Assembly: GCA_030267565.1 (NCBI GenBank)
Contig: BRXU01000015.1
Span: 743,001-807,000, forward strand
Direction of reading: 5' to 3'
DNA length: 64,000 nucleotides
DNA from: Pleodorina starrii
Taxonomy: Eukaryota; Chlorophyta; Chlorophyceae; Chlamydomonadales; Volvocaceae
The notes beneath the pieces were generated by a model. The model was not told the DNA's origin. It made no database searches and was given only the letters and a program-made list of their open reading frames with translations. The position numbers and the translations under genes were made by a program. Positions 53,801-64,000 of this stretch are shown one piece after another. The stretch's first letter is position 1. Every line of letters begins with the position of its first letter.

Positions 53801-53944
53801 ATGTCGACATGCTGAGCAAGTGCTTAACTTTTGCACAAAATGCATCACCCGCGGGTTAAGTCAAGACTTAACAGGCCAATCCGTCGGTAGGGGCGGGGGT
53901 CGGCGCAGGGCCGGGTGGCCCTGTAAACGGCGATTATGGAGGCG
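50900..53944 (+). pseudogene. Second TmcB-like gene, C-terminal exons, broken by a transposon
   Basis: An exon ending at 50990 (PLVPLLKRIARE, donor GTACGT) joins in phase 0 to an exon from 51144 that reads RRRVAELLSQLPLELDVERL and then a Gly/Ala/Ser tail. RRVAELLSQLP directly after the last membrane segment is, from memory, typical of algal TmcB-like proteins. At 51309 a 2.6-kb element interrupts the tail. If the 4-bp GGCG at 51305-51308 and 53892-53895 is its target duplication, the frame continues after it (VGAGPGGPVNGDYGG) to a GTAAGT donor at 53945. As it stands the frame ends at 51338 inside the element. Upstream exons were not found. Confidence 0.6.
51309..53891. mobile_element. TIR DNA transposon with TTAAGTCA subterminal repeats
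   Basis: Ends are inverted: CCCTACCAACGGACTGGCCT at the left, and at the right the complement of CCTACCGACGGATTGGCCT. Many TTAAGTCA/TGACTTAA motifs lie in the terminal 250 bp on each side, as expected for transposase-binding sites. A GTACGAAATTGTCACC palindrome sits near 51540. Inside, exon-like pieces on the + strand (LFAEYQSTVWAVSSMLEL near 51935; DCMGLTEKTLQDCLKQAQQM near 52960; QFDAEVVQSLWQSAAAELVA near 53410, ending in a stop at 53498) suggest a spliced gene of unknown function. The right terminal 250 bp recurs inverted at 57990-58260. Confidence 0.7.
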
Positions 53945-55213
53945 GTAAGTTTAAATGTTTGCATGCTTACATGCATAGTAAATGTTTGACACAAGCATAC
54001 GCATGCGTGGAAGGTTATGCATTGAAGTACGCCCATGTAATAACATGGGCGTAAACCTCTACTTGTATTGGGGCTGCGGTGAGGGGTAAATCTTCGTTCT
54101 CGGTTGGATTCTGGGTGCGAAGGGGTGTCAGCAGCAGGACTCTAGGTCGGTAACTAAGCCGGCGGACGAACGAAGGTTGCTTGGCGGCAGGGTGGCTGTC
54201 TGAAGACATGGATATATATGGATATATATATATATATGGTCGGAATTTTGGGAAATTTAAAGATACTTCTGTCTTCAAAATTGAGGAACGATAAGGGTTT
54301 TGGATGCCTGCTGGAAAGGCATCAGTTCTCTCCGTTGACAGATTCCCAGCTGCATGAAGGGAAAATCTCCCCATAGACAGATACTTTCAGCACTTATTAG
54401 CCAGGCGTATCTCCAGCCGCAGATACGCTAAAAAATAAGATATATAGCCAGCCTGCTTGGCGGTGGTATACTTGAGGGGCGTCGGTTGGTTGGCGCGCGC
54501 GCCAGTCGGTTTATTTGGGAGAAGGGACATTTCTATGGATGGTAACGTCTCTTGCTTGGAAACCAATATACGAACACGTACATACATACGTACATTGCGC
54601 GCATCGCAGGCGTGGCACCTGCTGGCGGCGAAATGGACAACGTTGGCAAATGGAAAGCGATTATAAGGTGCGAAGAGTTTTAATTTTGATGGAGCTATGA
54701 CATCAAAAGTATTACCCGTAGGTGTAGGGATTTCGTTTTTGTGCTGCATACGCAGATAGAGTGCGTGGGCACCGCACCACAGCAGTATCAGTTAAATAAA
54801 ATGCATGTAATACGCGGCAGGTCTTCGCCGCTAAGAATCCAAATATGGTCGTGTTGCTTTACCTGCTGCTCTTCCGTCATCCGCAAAGGCTTCGGCGTGG
54901 CTGAGGGTGCACGGTGTCATGGTCGTGCGTACATGCGTGCAGGTCTGCGGGGCAACAAGCTAGAGTCGCACGGCGTAACAGCGTCACGCCTCTCAACCCA
55001 TCAAGCAGCTTTGTCGCCCCGCTTCCAGTGAATAGGAATAGAATGTGATCAATCGGCAGGATTTGAAATCCTGCCTTGCATTGATTATACCCCGTGTTTG
55101 TCGGTGCCCTGAGCTTCCGTACATACGTGTGACCGATCGACCGATTTCTTTATCTCTTTCTCGAAGTGGTGTGTGTTGTATTCCAGCGAGAGCTTATTAC
55201 CAGAACTTGATTA
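53945..55213. other. Spacer, no supported gene
   Basis: Contains a (TA)n stretch at 54209-54236 and no exon I can support. The GTAAGT at its start would be the intron donor of the broken TmcB-like copy. Confidence 0.4.
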
Positions 55214-56414
55214 CGTTTTTGGGCGGGGCCCCAGCGCGAAGCGCCCAGGGGGGCCCCGCCCTGTAGGATTGCCCATGTCCGTGTCTGGGTTCTGGGATGG
55301 AAGTAATTGGACAAGTGCAGACTTTCGGCCAACGGAAAGGCTGCATAAGTAAAAGATTACATTCTTTATTGCACGGTTAATTTATTATTGGAACCCAACA
55401 TCGCATGAGTACAAACCAGTTTGGCAGTCTCCATGGACCGAGGCCGAGGTCAAACCATCACCTCTCGGCCTATAATTAATTCCAGAAGATTCATCGTTCC
55501 TTAAGGTGGAATTCTGACATGACGGCGTGAAATGAATCTTCGTTTCGGAAACAAACTATGTTTGCATTGCGAACATTCTTCCCGCGACCACACCACAGCA
55601 GCTCTGCTAGCCGGTCCGATCGTCTTGACGCATATTGCTATTACAAAGGTTGCAAGGAGCAAACCATGAGGGGCAAACTGCTGGTTGTTGGACGCCAAGC
55701 CGCCGATGCACGCACGATGCAGCCCTATGCAGCGGTCTTCTGCGGGCCGCCCAACAAGTCCAGTCGGCAACCTAGGGGATGGACTTCTACATTCCCTGTC
55801 CTAATGTTATAGCAGTCAAGCCTCCTCTACGGCGAATACCTCAGTAGCGAAGCCTGTGCACTCTCGTCGGCAACTGCACGTCGTCGCTACCCTCGCAAAC
55901 AGTTCCGCTGCGTGTCCTTCTGTTGGCAAGTCAGCCTGCGTGATGTGTAAATGATACACTCCATGTCTACTGTCAAGTAACTTCAGCCAATGCGCTGGCC
56001 GGAAGAGTTGCACAGTGCCGAGACGGCGCGCGATGCTAAACATGGGTCGGATTGCTGAAGCCGAAGGCATTTCAGATATAAAGCTCTGGCTACCTATCAG
56101 CAGGAATGTCGATGCGACACTCTCACAGTTGACGCCCTCGCCGCTCGCTTTGGAAATGCCGTATTTCGGTCGATGCGCACATGCGCTCATGCACCCGACG
56201 GGATGACGCGCTTCGCGCGGCGCCGGCAGGCCTTGATAACGACTCGGCTAGCAGGCATTTCGGGAAAAAGCTCTGGCTGTCTATCAGCAGGAATGTCGAC
56301 ACTCTCACATTTCACGCCCTCGCCGCCCTAGCACGCACTCAACTTAACCTGTACGGATTGAACGGGGCCCCGCCCTTTTTCCGGCTTCAAGGAAGCCGAC
56401 ACCAACCCCTTGTC
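55214..56414. mobile_element. Interspersed repeat R1, copy C
   Basis: About 1.2 kb, colinear with copy B and closest to copy A. It has the same GC-rich palindromic ends (GGGCGGGGCCCC at the left, GGGGCCCCGCCC near 56370) and terminus CCCCTTGTC. A three-base ACG flanks both sides (55213-55215 region and 56415-56417) but is not supported as a target duplication by copy B. Confidence 0.82.
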
Positions 56415-57985
56415 ACGTCTCGCTCGCCGTTTTGTATGTGTTGGTTGTACGTGCGTGCGGTAGAGTGACCCTGAGTGACAAGAGTGAGGTGTGGCCTGGA
56501 TTTTGATTTTGCATCCAGCATCGCTTTCGTTGTTTCGTCACAATTCATGGGCCCCGGGTCCATGCCACGTGAGCCCCGGGCCCACGTCGACCCTATCTAC
56601 CTCAGGCTAGCTAGCCCGTCGTTTCGTTCATTCTGTTGAGTGTTGAGTGTTTATATTTTCAGTAGGCGTAGGCATTCGCAAGCACGCACGCAGGACTTCA
56701 TGTAGTTGCAGTTAAGCAACACGTTCGTACAAGAACGACGGAATGCGTGACAACACTAGTAATCTATATACGTAGACGCACTGCTGCCGCCAAGCTCGCT
56801 TAGCTAGTGCGATCAACTGTGAATAATATAGGTATCGATGCTACAATGTACGCTTCGGGAGAGCGAGAACTGACAATGATGACAGAAACGCACGAGGAGC
56901 AAACGAACGAACGCAAACAAGCGTCAGCGCGGGCCTGCAGCCCTGCTGCCTGCCAGAGACTTAGATGGGGCTACGTATTGACTGATGAGATGTGGCTGAG
57001 TGATTGTTTCGAGTGGTTCGAGTGGTAAATGAAGGTTTCCTTGATTTACCTGATCTGTATGACACACACACACAAATGCCGCTTTCGCAACATGTATCAG
57101 GCCGTCGGTGTGCGTGTGTATGCTGTATATTGCAGCAAAACACACTTGCGCACTTGCGCTAGCTAGCTTCCTATCCGGATTGCAGGTTAGATTGCTAGCG
57201 AGCTGGCATCGACGCGCCTGCGCTGCTGGCCGGCCACGGAACCACGGTGCGCGCGTTGAGGTGCGTGTCTGCGACGAGCGACAGCGGGGCGGGCATTCGT
57301 GCGTAAGCTGCGCTATTCGGACACTATATACATTACTTCATACAAAACTTGAACCGAAGGGACTGGTGCTTGAGGTTAAGCTCATTTTGGGTGGGTGTGC
57401 TACTGAGGTGAGGATGGATCGGTGTGTATGTTCCATCTCGCTGCGTGCGTGTGGGTGTTTCTGACCTTCGTCGCTGGGGCGCCTCGATACATTTAAGCGG
57501 CGAACGAAGAAATCAGAACCCACGCACTGTACCGTTTTTATTTCCGAGAGATTCAGCGGAAACATATTTTTTTGCGGGGTGTATGAGACGCCGTATAGCT
57601 GCTGGCCTGATCATCATGACAATCTGGTTGCGCGCCGATCGACCCTGATCGACCTATATATTAGATAACGCTTCTCCCGCACGCGCCACAACGCCGGTCA
57701 TGGTCACTACCACACCAGCCCAACTGTGGTGCTACAATATGGATGGGGCGTGATAAAAGATAGATGCAATGCGGTACACAGCCGTACGGCACGGCACTGC
57801 ATCCTACATACTGACGTACGTACACCGGCTGGCTTCGTAGCAACAGCGCGCCCATGCCTGCTTGTGTCTGCATGGACCATCCCTCCTAATCGGCTGGCCT
57901 CGATGCGAATGTAAGGCCTTGCAACCGGACAGATGACCTTCACATCCATCTAAAATGCACGTATGCGCATACGCATCCCTACCGC
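56415..57985. other. Spacer, no supported gene
   Basis: Several exon-sized open stretches near 57100-57500 lack convincing splice partners. A short GGGCCCCGGG-type inverted repeat occurs at 56547-56582. Nothing else is recognised. Confidence 0.35.
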
Positions 57986-57989
57986 TTCC

Positions 57990-58260
57990 CTACCGACGGA
58001 TTGGCCTGTTAAGTCTTGACTTAACCCGCGGGTGATGCATTTTGTGCAAAAGTTAAGCACCTGCTCAGCATGTCAACATTTTGACTTGACGGTGGCTTAC
58101 GGGTGACTTAAATTGACTTAAATTATCAGACTTATTAAGGGCTGTGACCGCGCACAATCCCGACATGCTTAACTGATGATGCTTAAAACATGCACGAATG
58201 TATCTACTTAGTGATTGCTTTAGCTTATCTCTCGCACAAACACGACGGCGGCCTACTTAA
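57990..58260. mobile_element. Terminal segment of a second TIR transposon copy
   Basis: Begins CCCTACCGACGGATTGGCCT and matches the complement of 53640-53891 for about 250 bp, including CCCGCGGGTGATGCATTTTG and the TTAAGT-rich zone. The other end is not seen in the window, so this is a solo end, or an element interrupted by the gag remnant that follows. Confidence 0.75.
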
Positions 58261-58508
58261 TCTGACTCAACTTGTCATGTGCGCAAGCCGGGCACAGTCA
58301 CGTAAGGCTCACCGGGCCTTCGAAAGTTCGATCTCACCCTCCGCGAGGGGATCTGCGTCACACCGGGACGCCATAACACACCAAGGCGGCGCACGGGCCT
58401 GCCTCCAGCCCGCCGATGGGCTACGCCGCTGCGGGGCGTTCACGTTCACGACATGGCTCCACGCGAGCCGGATCAAGTCCCCCCGGCGGGGCCGTCCACA
58501 ACTCTCCC

Positions 58509-59585
58509 TCACGGACCATTACTCTCACCGCGCTGCGGGCGGATTCGGGGATACATGTTCGCGAAGTGCCCAAACAACTTGCACTTATAACACTGATCCG
58601 TCGGCTTTGGGACACGCGGGGGCTTGCCGCCGCCCTGACCGCCACCCGCGACCACGCCACCAAACTGCACCCCCGACACGAAGGGGAGCGCCTGGTGCGG
58701 TAGCAAACCACCCTGCCCGGGGCCAAACCCGACCTGGGCCTGGCCAAAGCCGGCACCAGGCGCCACGAACTGCCGCTGACGGAAACCCGCGCCCCCCTGC
58801 TTCTGCACCACGGGCTTGGCGCCCCTACGCTCACACTCCCTCTCCGCGGCGACTCGCTTGTGCGCGGAGAACAGCTTACTACGCTCCTCCTCGGACTTGC
58901 AGCAGTCCGCCAGATCCAACGACTCAACCGCCTCCCAGCCCACTAACATCGCCTTGCGCAGCCGCGTGTTCAGGTCCGTGAGCAAGTTCTCACCGTCCGT
59001 AATGGCGTCGTTGGTTGCCTTCTCCAACTCCTCCATCTGCTCCGGTGGAGCATCGTCGCGGCGCGTCTCGCGTTCGTCCTCCAGGCTGCGGTTGACCTTC
59101 TGGAATGCGGGGTGATTTGGTTCAGCTCACGGTTCTCACGCTTGAGCGCCTTGCTCCTTGCCGGCCTTGTTGACCCAGCTGTCGTTGACGTAGTCCAGGT
59201 CCTTGAATGGGCGCTCCATGACGCGACCCGACGTATCGGATACCAGAACTTTCAACGCCGGCTGCTCCATGGCCATCTCCAGCTGGGCGATATTCGCGCT
59301 GACACTGGCCATTTGATTCTTCAAGGCGACGCAGGTGTCATACGCGGAGCTCACCGCCGCCGTGAACTTCTTTTTATTGGCCCGAGCACCAGGGTCAGCC
59401 GCCAGCAGGGAGGCGGCCTTCTGATAGTCGTCTGACCGCTCAATGGTGGTCAACTGGGCCTGAAGGTCCGTGTAGACCTTCTGTAGGTCTACCAGCTGGT
59501 CACTAAGTTTTCTCTTAGCTGGCATCATAATTATGCCAGCGAGCATTGCCACTAGGGCGACCTCTAGGCCGAAAAGGGGCAACAT
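58509..59585 (-). pseudogene. Retroelement gag remnant
   Basis: Two minus-strand frames in sequence. 59585-59136 has a hydrophobic start, then coiled-coil-like LSDQLVDLQKVYTDLQAQL and IAQLEMAMEQPALKVLV. 59036-58509 has NLLTDLNTRLRKAMLVGWEA, a Gly/Gln-rich linker and a zinc-knuckle-like QCYKCKLFGHFANMYP. The last Cys of the CCHC box is replaced (Tyr), and the frames are not joined, so it is probably decayed. The gag type is uncertain; DIRS or Ty3-like are possible. No RT is adjacent. Confidence 0.6.
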
Positions 59586-59916
59586 GGTAACCGACTGCGC
59601 TATCTGCCGCGGGGCGGTGTAATGGGCAGACGACGCAGCGGAAACCTGTCAGTACTGACTATATGAACTCGCGAAATTACTCTTTCCGTCGCGCTCGCCG
59701 CGACTTGCACTTCGCTCTCACTGGTACGGCCCGGCCGTACCACCAACGAACAGCCGAGAACGCTCTCGGCAAATTCACAAACATTGGTTTTCTTCGTTTC
59801 ACTCAGAAAACCTTCAGTTCTCGCTTTGACCAGCAACTGTGGTACAAACGTGGAAAGCTATCTGGCACGCCATTTCATATCAAATCGCATACATTTACTT
59901 TGACATTATATCCGGA

Positions 59917-60127
59917 CCAATCCAAGGTCGGCTTCACACGAATCCACCCAGATTCGCTCACATGTGAACACAGCCTAAGCCTGGTGATGTGAACTTGATT
60001 CCCTGAGACGCCCTGAAGCCGACTTTCAAACCGACCTCGGTTTCGCCCACATGTGAGCACGTCCTTAAGGCTGTGTTCACATGTGAGCGAATCCGGGTGG
60101 ATTCGTGCGAAACCGACCTTGGATTGG
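59917..60127. mobile_element. MITE-like element with ~60-bp inverted ends
   Basis: Starts CCAATCCAAGGTCGGCTTC and ends with the near-complement (ending GACCTTGGATTGG). About 60 bp on each side pair with few mismatches around TCACATGTGAACACAGCC. The interior holds CCTGGTGATGTGAAC and AGACGCCCTGAAGCCGAC, which recur at 60342-60400. Non-coding. Confidence 0.75.
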
Positions 60128-60341
60128 TGCGAAACCGGGTCGAATCCCAATCAGGGTCTGGGGGGGGGCCGATTGGGCCGGTTTCGCCTGGAATGCATGA
60201 ATCGCTTGGATTGGACTGGAAAGAACGTATTTCAAAGAACATATTCTCAATCCTGCGTCTGAAAGGTTTATTTATTCTAATGTATTAATTGAATTTTCGA
60301 AAAGCGTGAGCCGAACTTTCCGCGATGCATGTTACGTTAAA

Positions 60342-60503
60342 GCCTGGTGATGTGAACATCATTCCCTGAGACGCCCTGAAGCCGACTTTCAATCCGACCT
60401 CGGTTTCGCCCACATGTGAACACGTCCTTAAGGCTGTGTTCACATGTGAGCGGATCCGGGTGGATTCGTGCGAATCCACCCGGATTCGCTCACATTTTAA
60501 CAC
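60342..60503. repeat. Related fold-back repeat
   Basis: Repeats the interior and right arm of the element at 59917-60127 (CCTGGTGATGTGAACATGAT-type start, then CGGTTTCGCCCACATGTGAA). It ends in a near-perfect hairpin, GTGAGCGGATCCGGGTGGATTCG opposed by CGAATCCACCCGGATTCGCTCAC within 60443-60495. It is probably a rearranged copy of the same family. Confidence 0.7.
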
Positions 60504-63062
60504 GATTCGGATGTACGGCCTACTTGCTTCTCATCGCGCTTCCCGATAAGCAGTATGCCAATCAAAACATTTAGGACAACAAGTTGCAGGATTATCGGTA
60601 GCGGCAAATACATACAGATGTTTAAAAGTGAGAGGCCAAATAAAGCCGCGCTATCCATTTTCGGCGTCGTTACAGTTCACCCGTTGGTGGAGTTACATAT
60701 ATATATCGATTTTATTATATTTGATATATTTGTCAAACCCGCCAATAGCTCTTGCACCATGAGCGCTCGTCGGGCATATGTAAGCATATATATTTGGAAC
60801 GACTTATTCCTAGGATAGGGTAGCACCTCGCATCGCTGATAAGTTTTGGGACAATTCACACTGACGGATGCTCGATTTCAACTTTCCAGACAGAAAAACA
60901 ATCTTTATCACATAGGTGAAAGCCAATCGGCGGTATGGGAGCTGAGTCTGTGGCAGGGGGGTCCAGCTACGCCGGGAGCGTCGCATCTTCCGGTGCTGCG
61001 GCGTCGAAGCGGGCGCGGTGAGCGAGTGTCCCCAAAGGGCTATACATGTAATGTTTAGTGCCATTATAACTGTTATTTTCGCGAAGTGCAGCTGGCACTT
61101 GCCGTCGCGAGGAGTGCAAAAGGCGAAGCTAGCTGTCCCCAACGCGAGATGTATTATTATTGTATATATTTTGTAGTTATCAGACCTTCGTTGCTGCATG
61201 TATCTTGACATGCATGGACTGTGCTTCCACTGCGCCATGCAAGCTGAAATGTCGTCTCCCCGGCGAAGCTAGAGCACTAGATAGCTTCGATGACGAACCG
61301 TCGGGTGCGTGTGGATGGATTCCACACCCGCCTGTGATGACATTACGCGTTTTGTTTACTTATAGGAAACGGCGGCACCCGTACGTAGTAGTGGCTAGCA
61401 AATGCCTGAAAGTTGGTAAGCCTCCCGGTCTGAAGCGTATCCTGCCCTCCCGACTCACGACTCACTCGCAGGCCCGACCACGCAAATCCGGACGGGCAAG
61501 GCGAGGACCTTTTCGACCGGCGTTCCTCTATAGAGGTAATTAAGTCATCTGCCCCCTAGCTACCATACGTGAGACACTTCCCTAGCTGGCCTGGGCTGGG
61601 CCCATCCTTTCCTTCGGCCTACCCGCAACTGCGCCTGCGCGCGCCGCCTGCTTCGTTTATATCATGTTTGGCACGCGGGCGGGTCGGTTGAACGGGAAAA
61701 CACCCTTGCTTGCTGCAAGCAAGGGACCTGGCATGCATGCATGTGCGTGCAAGTTGCACTGCGTCCGTGCACGTGTGTGGCGGTGATGGACAGGCTGAGT
61801 AGTCACACGTAACGGCGGCACCCACGGTGGGTGAGTTTGCCGTTCGCTCGATTGGCGCCCTCGCCGCCGCCTTGACTTGGCAAGCCACATGATTATACGA
61901 ACGAACGCAGCTCTGAGATGCTCCTGCATGCCGCACTGGAATCATCCGCAGCTAGGTAGCGAGGCGAAAATAAATAACGAACGTCACCTCTATCTTCGGT
62001 TGGCCTGCAACACGCAGCAGCGGATGGTCAGGGTCATGCGTCACACATCTTTACTAATACACGATTATAACTTTGCCCTTGGCGTGACCCCGCCTTCCGC
62101 GCGCAGAATGGCATCTTCGCCGTTCTCTTCACACTCCGGTAAGCAATTGGATAAAATTGCTGACGAAAAGCTGGAGAACATGCATGCATGCATACACAGT
62201 GATAAGGTACCAATATATTGTCCTAGTTTCCTAGCGAATGTGGCCGAGCCGTACGTAAACTAGCTATCCAATCACGCGCTGCCTGGTACCGCAGTCGGCG
62301 ACGAGCTTACGAGGCGCAGCATTTGCACGTTTACACTTGGAATCAGTGCTTTTCACCGCCACCTGCCTCCAGTTTTCTTAGCAAACTCCATGTGACCTAT
62401 GCCAATTACGCCACGTGCGTGGGTTCGGCCATGTGACGAGCACATACAAGAAGGGCCGATGTAGCGGGCTTTTGATACTGCTGTAACTAACACATACACA
62501 TCCCAGCCTTCCACATACATATTTGTTGCCTTTATTTCATGGTGCCCGCTGCATTCACATTTCTTTCGGTGTCTCGTCCGCCGAATGCAGCACCTGCACT
62601 TTTTATATATTTTCCTGTTGCCATGCATTCATAGATTACGTTACCAGCAATAGCCTGCACGTGCGTGTACCTCTACACGCACGCTGCCTAATGAACGTAT
62701 CCACCGCCACCCCGCCGCACCTACCACGCGGGGCCGCCGGTCGGTCGGGTTGCGGTGCACCATCGTTTACAGGAAGGAGAACAACGAGGCCCGCATCCGG
62801 ATACACTGGGCCCTGATACAAATATTTTTGGGAGCATGGCAGCTATTCATTACACTGATACATCCGGGAAGGCAGGGCTGGTCCATCAAACAAGAAAGCA
62901 CGTAAGTCTGCTGTCTTTTTCTGCCCGCCGCACGTGCACCGCCGACCGACCGTTTACCTTGCGTGTGCGTGGGTGTACGGATGGCGAGTGCACGGCGGTG
63001 CGCTGGCAGCAGCATGATTGGCTGATGCCCGCTCACGCACAACACATGCACGTATTTGTATG
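60504..63062. other. Region without supported gene
   Basis: Mixed-composition sequence. A 127-codon frame at 61160-61543 is not convincing and has no family. Short dispersed ATGCATGC repeats occur near 61730 and 62180. No RNA gene or transposon was recognised. Confidence 0.35.
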
Positions 63063-63065
63063 CTA

Positions 63066-63096
63066 GCGGCAGCGGGAGCGGGAGCGGGAGCGGGAG
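63066..63096. repeat. Short GGGAGC tandem repeat
   Basis: Four to five copies of the hexamer GGGAGC between AGCGGCAGC and AGAGGCC. A minor simple repeat. Confidence 0.8.
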
Positions 63097-63168
63097 AGGC
63101 CTGGGATCGGGGCAACCCGACACCCCACCCCTCCTGCTCCCATAACCCACGCCTCGGCTCTGTCGGGC

Positions 63169-63445
<277 letters not shown>

Positions 63446-64000
63446 CTAGCGGCACAAATGCATGGTCACAACGGCGATAGTCTTCAATCAAAATTGCCGA
63501 ATTTTAATGTGCGTGCATTTTCATCTAGCCAGTGCTGGGCGCGCTAGCCTATCTTTCCGTTTCCGTCTACGAAAGGCGGGGGCTGGGGCTAGATATGTAG
63601 CTAGCTGCCCACATGGATGGGTGCACATGCATTCAGCAGTGCAGCGTTCGGCAAGCCGGGCCGTTGGCTCTACTCTTCCCGGGCCTGGAGCCCACTGTCA
63701 TAACGACGCACATGTAACACGCACGGTGGTTACAATACCGTGCGTGCAGGTGCCGTACAAACAGCTAACATCAAAGCCTAAGAAAGGCATCGCACATCAT
63801 ATCAATACGATAACCCTTTGCTCCGCTCGACGAAGCATTACATTGGTATCGAGACCAGTACTGTCGTATACTCTCTCAGAGGACGCCAGTTCAATCCCTG
63901 GCTGTCACTCAGCATATCGCTGTGTTGCGTGCCCACTTATCGCTCAGCGATTGGTGCAGAAGTCTGTCAAAGGTGCGATGAGCTGCTGCCTAATAAGAAA
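63446..64000. other. Window end, no supported gene
   Basis: No exon or transposon recognised. A T-arm-like GCCAGTTCAATCCCTGGC (63890-63907) has an eight-base loop and no matching upstream tRNA arms, so it is not called as a tRNA. Confidence 0.4.

Noticed and set aside
63885..63910. Possible tRNA T-arm (GCCAGTTCAATCCCTGGC)
   Set aside because: The loop has eight bases, and no acceptor, D or anticodon arm could be paired upstream.

Overview
The window is eukaryotic nuclear DNA. It has spliceosomal GT..AG introns, no operons and many retrotransposons and simple repeats. I infer a green alga of the Chlamydomonas/Volvox group. The evidence is (i) a DIRS-class element with an inverted recombinase gene, the layout of Kangaroo of Volvox carteri; (ii) a LINE carrying APE, RT, RNase H, a restriction-like endonuclease and a cysteine protease, the domain set of Dualen of Chlamydomonas reinhardtii; (iii) a multi-pass membrane protein that resembles, from memory, the large TmcB-like families of volvocine algae. 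The species is not identified.

Layout. 1-821: end of an interspersed repeat (R1), also at 49178-50368 and 55214-56414. 1160-12655: a complete Kangaroo-like DIRS element. Its split direct repeats read A1-[YR, + strand]-B1/A2-[extra ORFs, pol, gag, - strand]-B2, and both repeat pairs are identical. 13671-14480: tandem exon-like repeats. 14981-30304: a minus-strand Dualen-like LINE, cut in its RNase H domain by a complete plus-strand LINE (16322-21427) with a perfect 11-bp target-site duplication. 30550-48419: exons of one host gene for a TmcB-like multi-pass membrane protein. A 2,228-bp tandem duplication doubles four of its exons. One of its introns has grown to about 8 kb through serial insertion of a SINE and LINE copies whose 3' tails are (CATA)n arrays, seen as (TATG)n on the + strand. 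50900-53944: the C-terminal exons of a second TmcB-like copy, broken by a 2.6-kb TIR element. 57990-60503: another end of that element, a gag remnant and small fold-back elements. 60504-64000: no supported gene, one long (TTA)n/(GAT)n microsatellite.

Most long open frames in the simple repeats and the 33-bp minisatellite are artefacts of repeat period and are not annotated as genes. Exon coordinates were read by eye from splice signals, phase continuity and protein sense; they have not been tested with transcripts.
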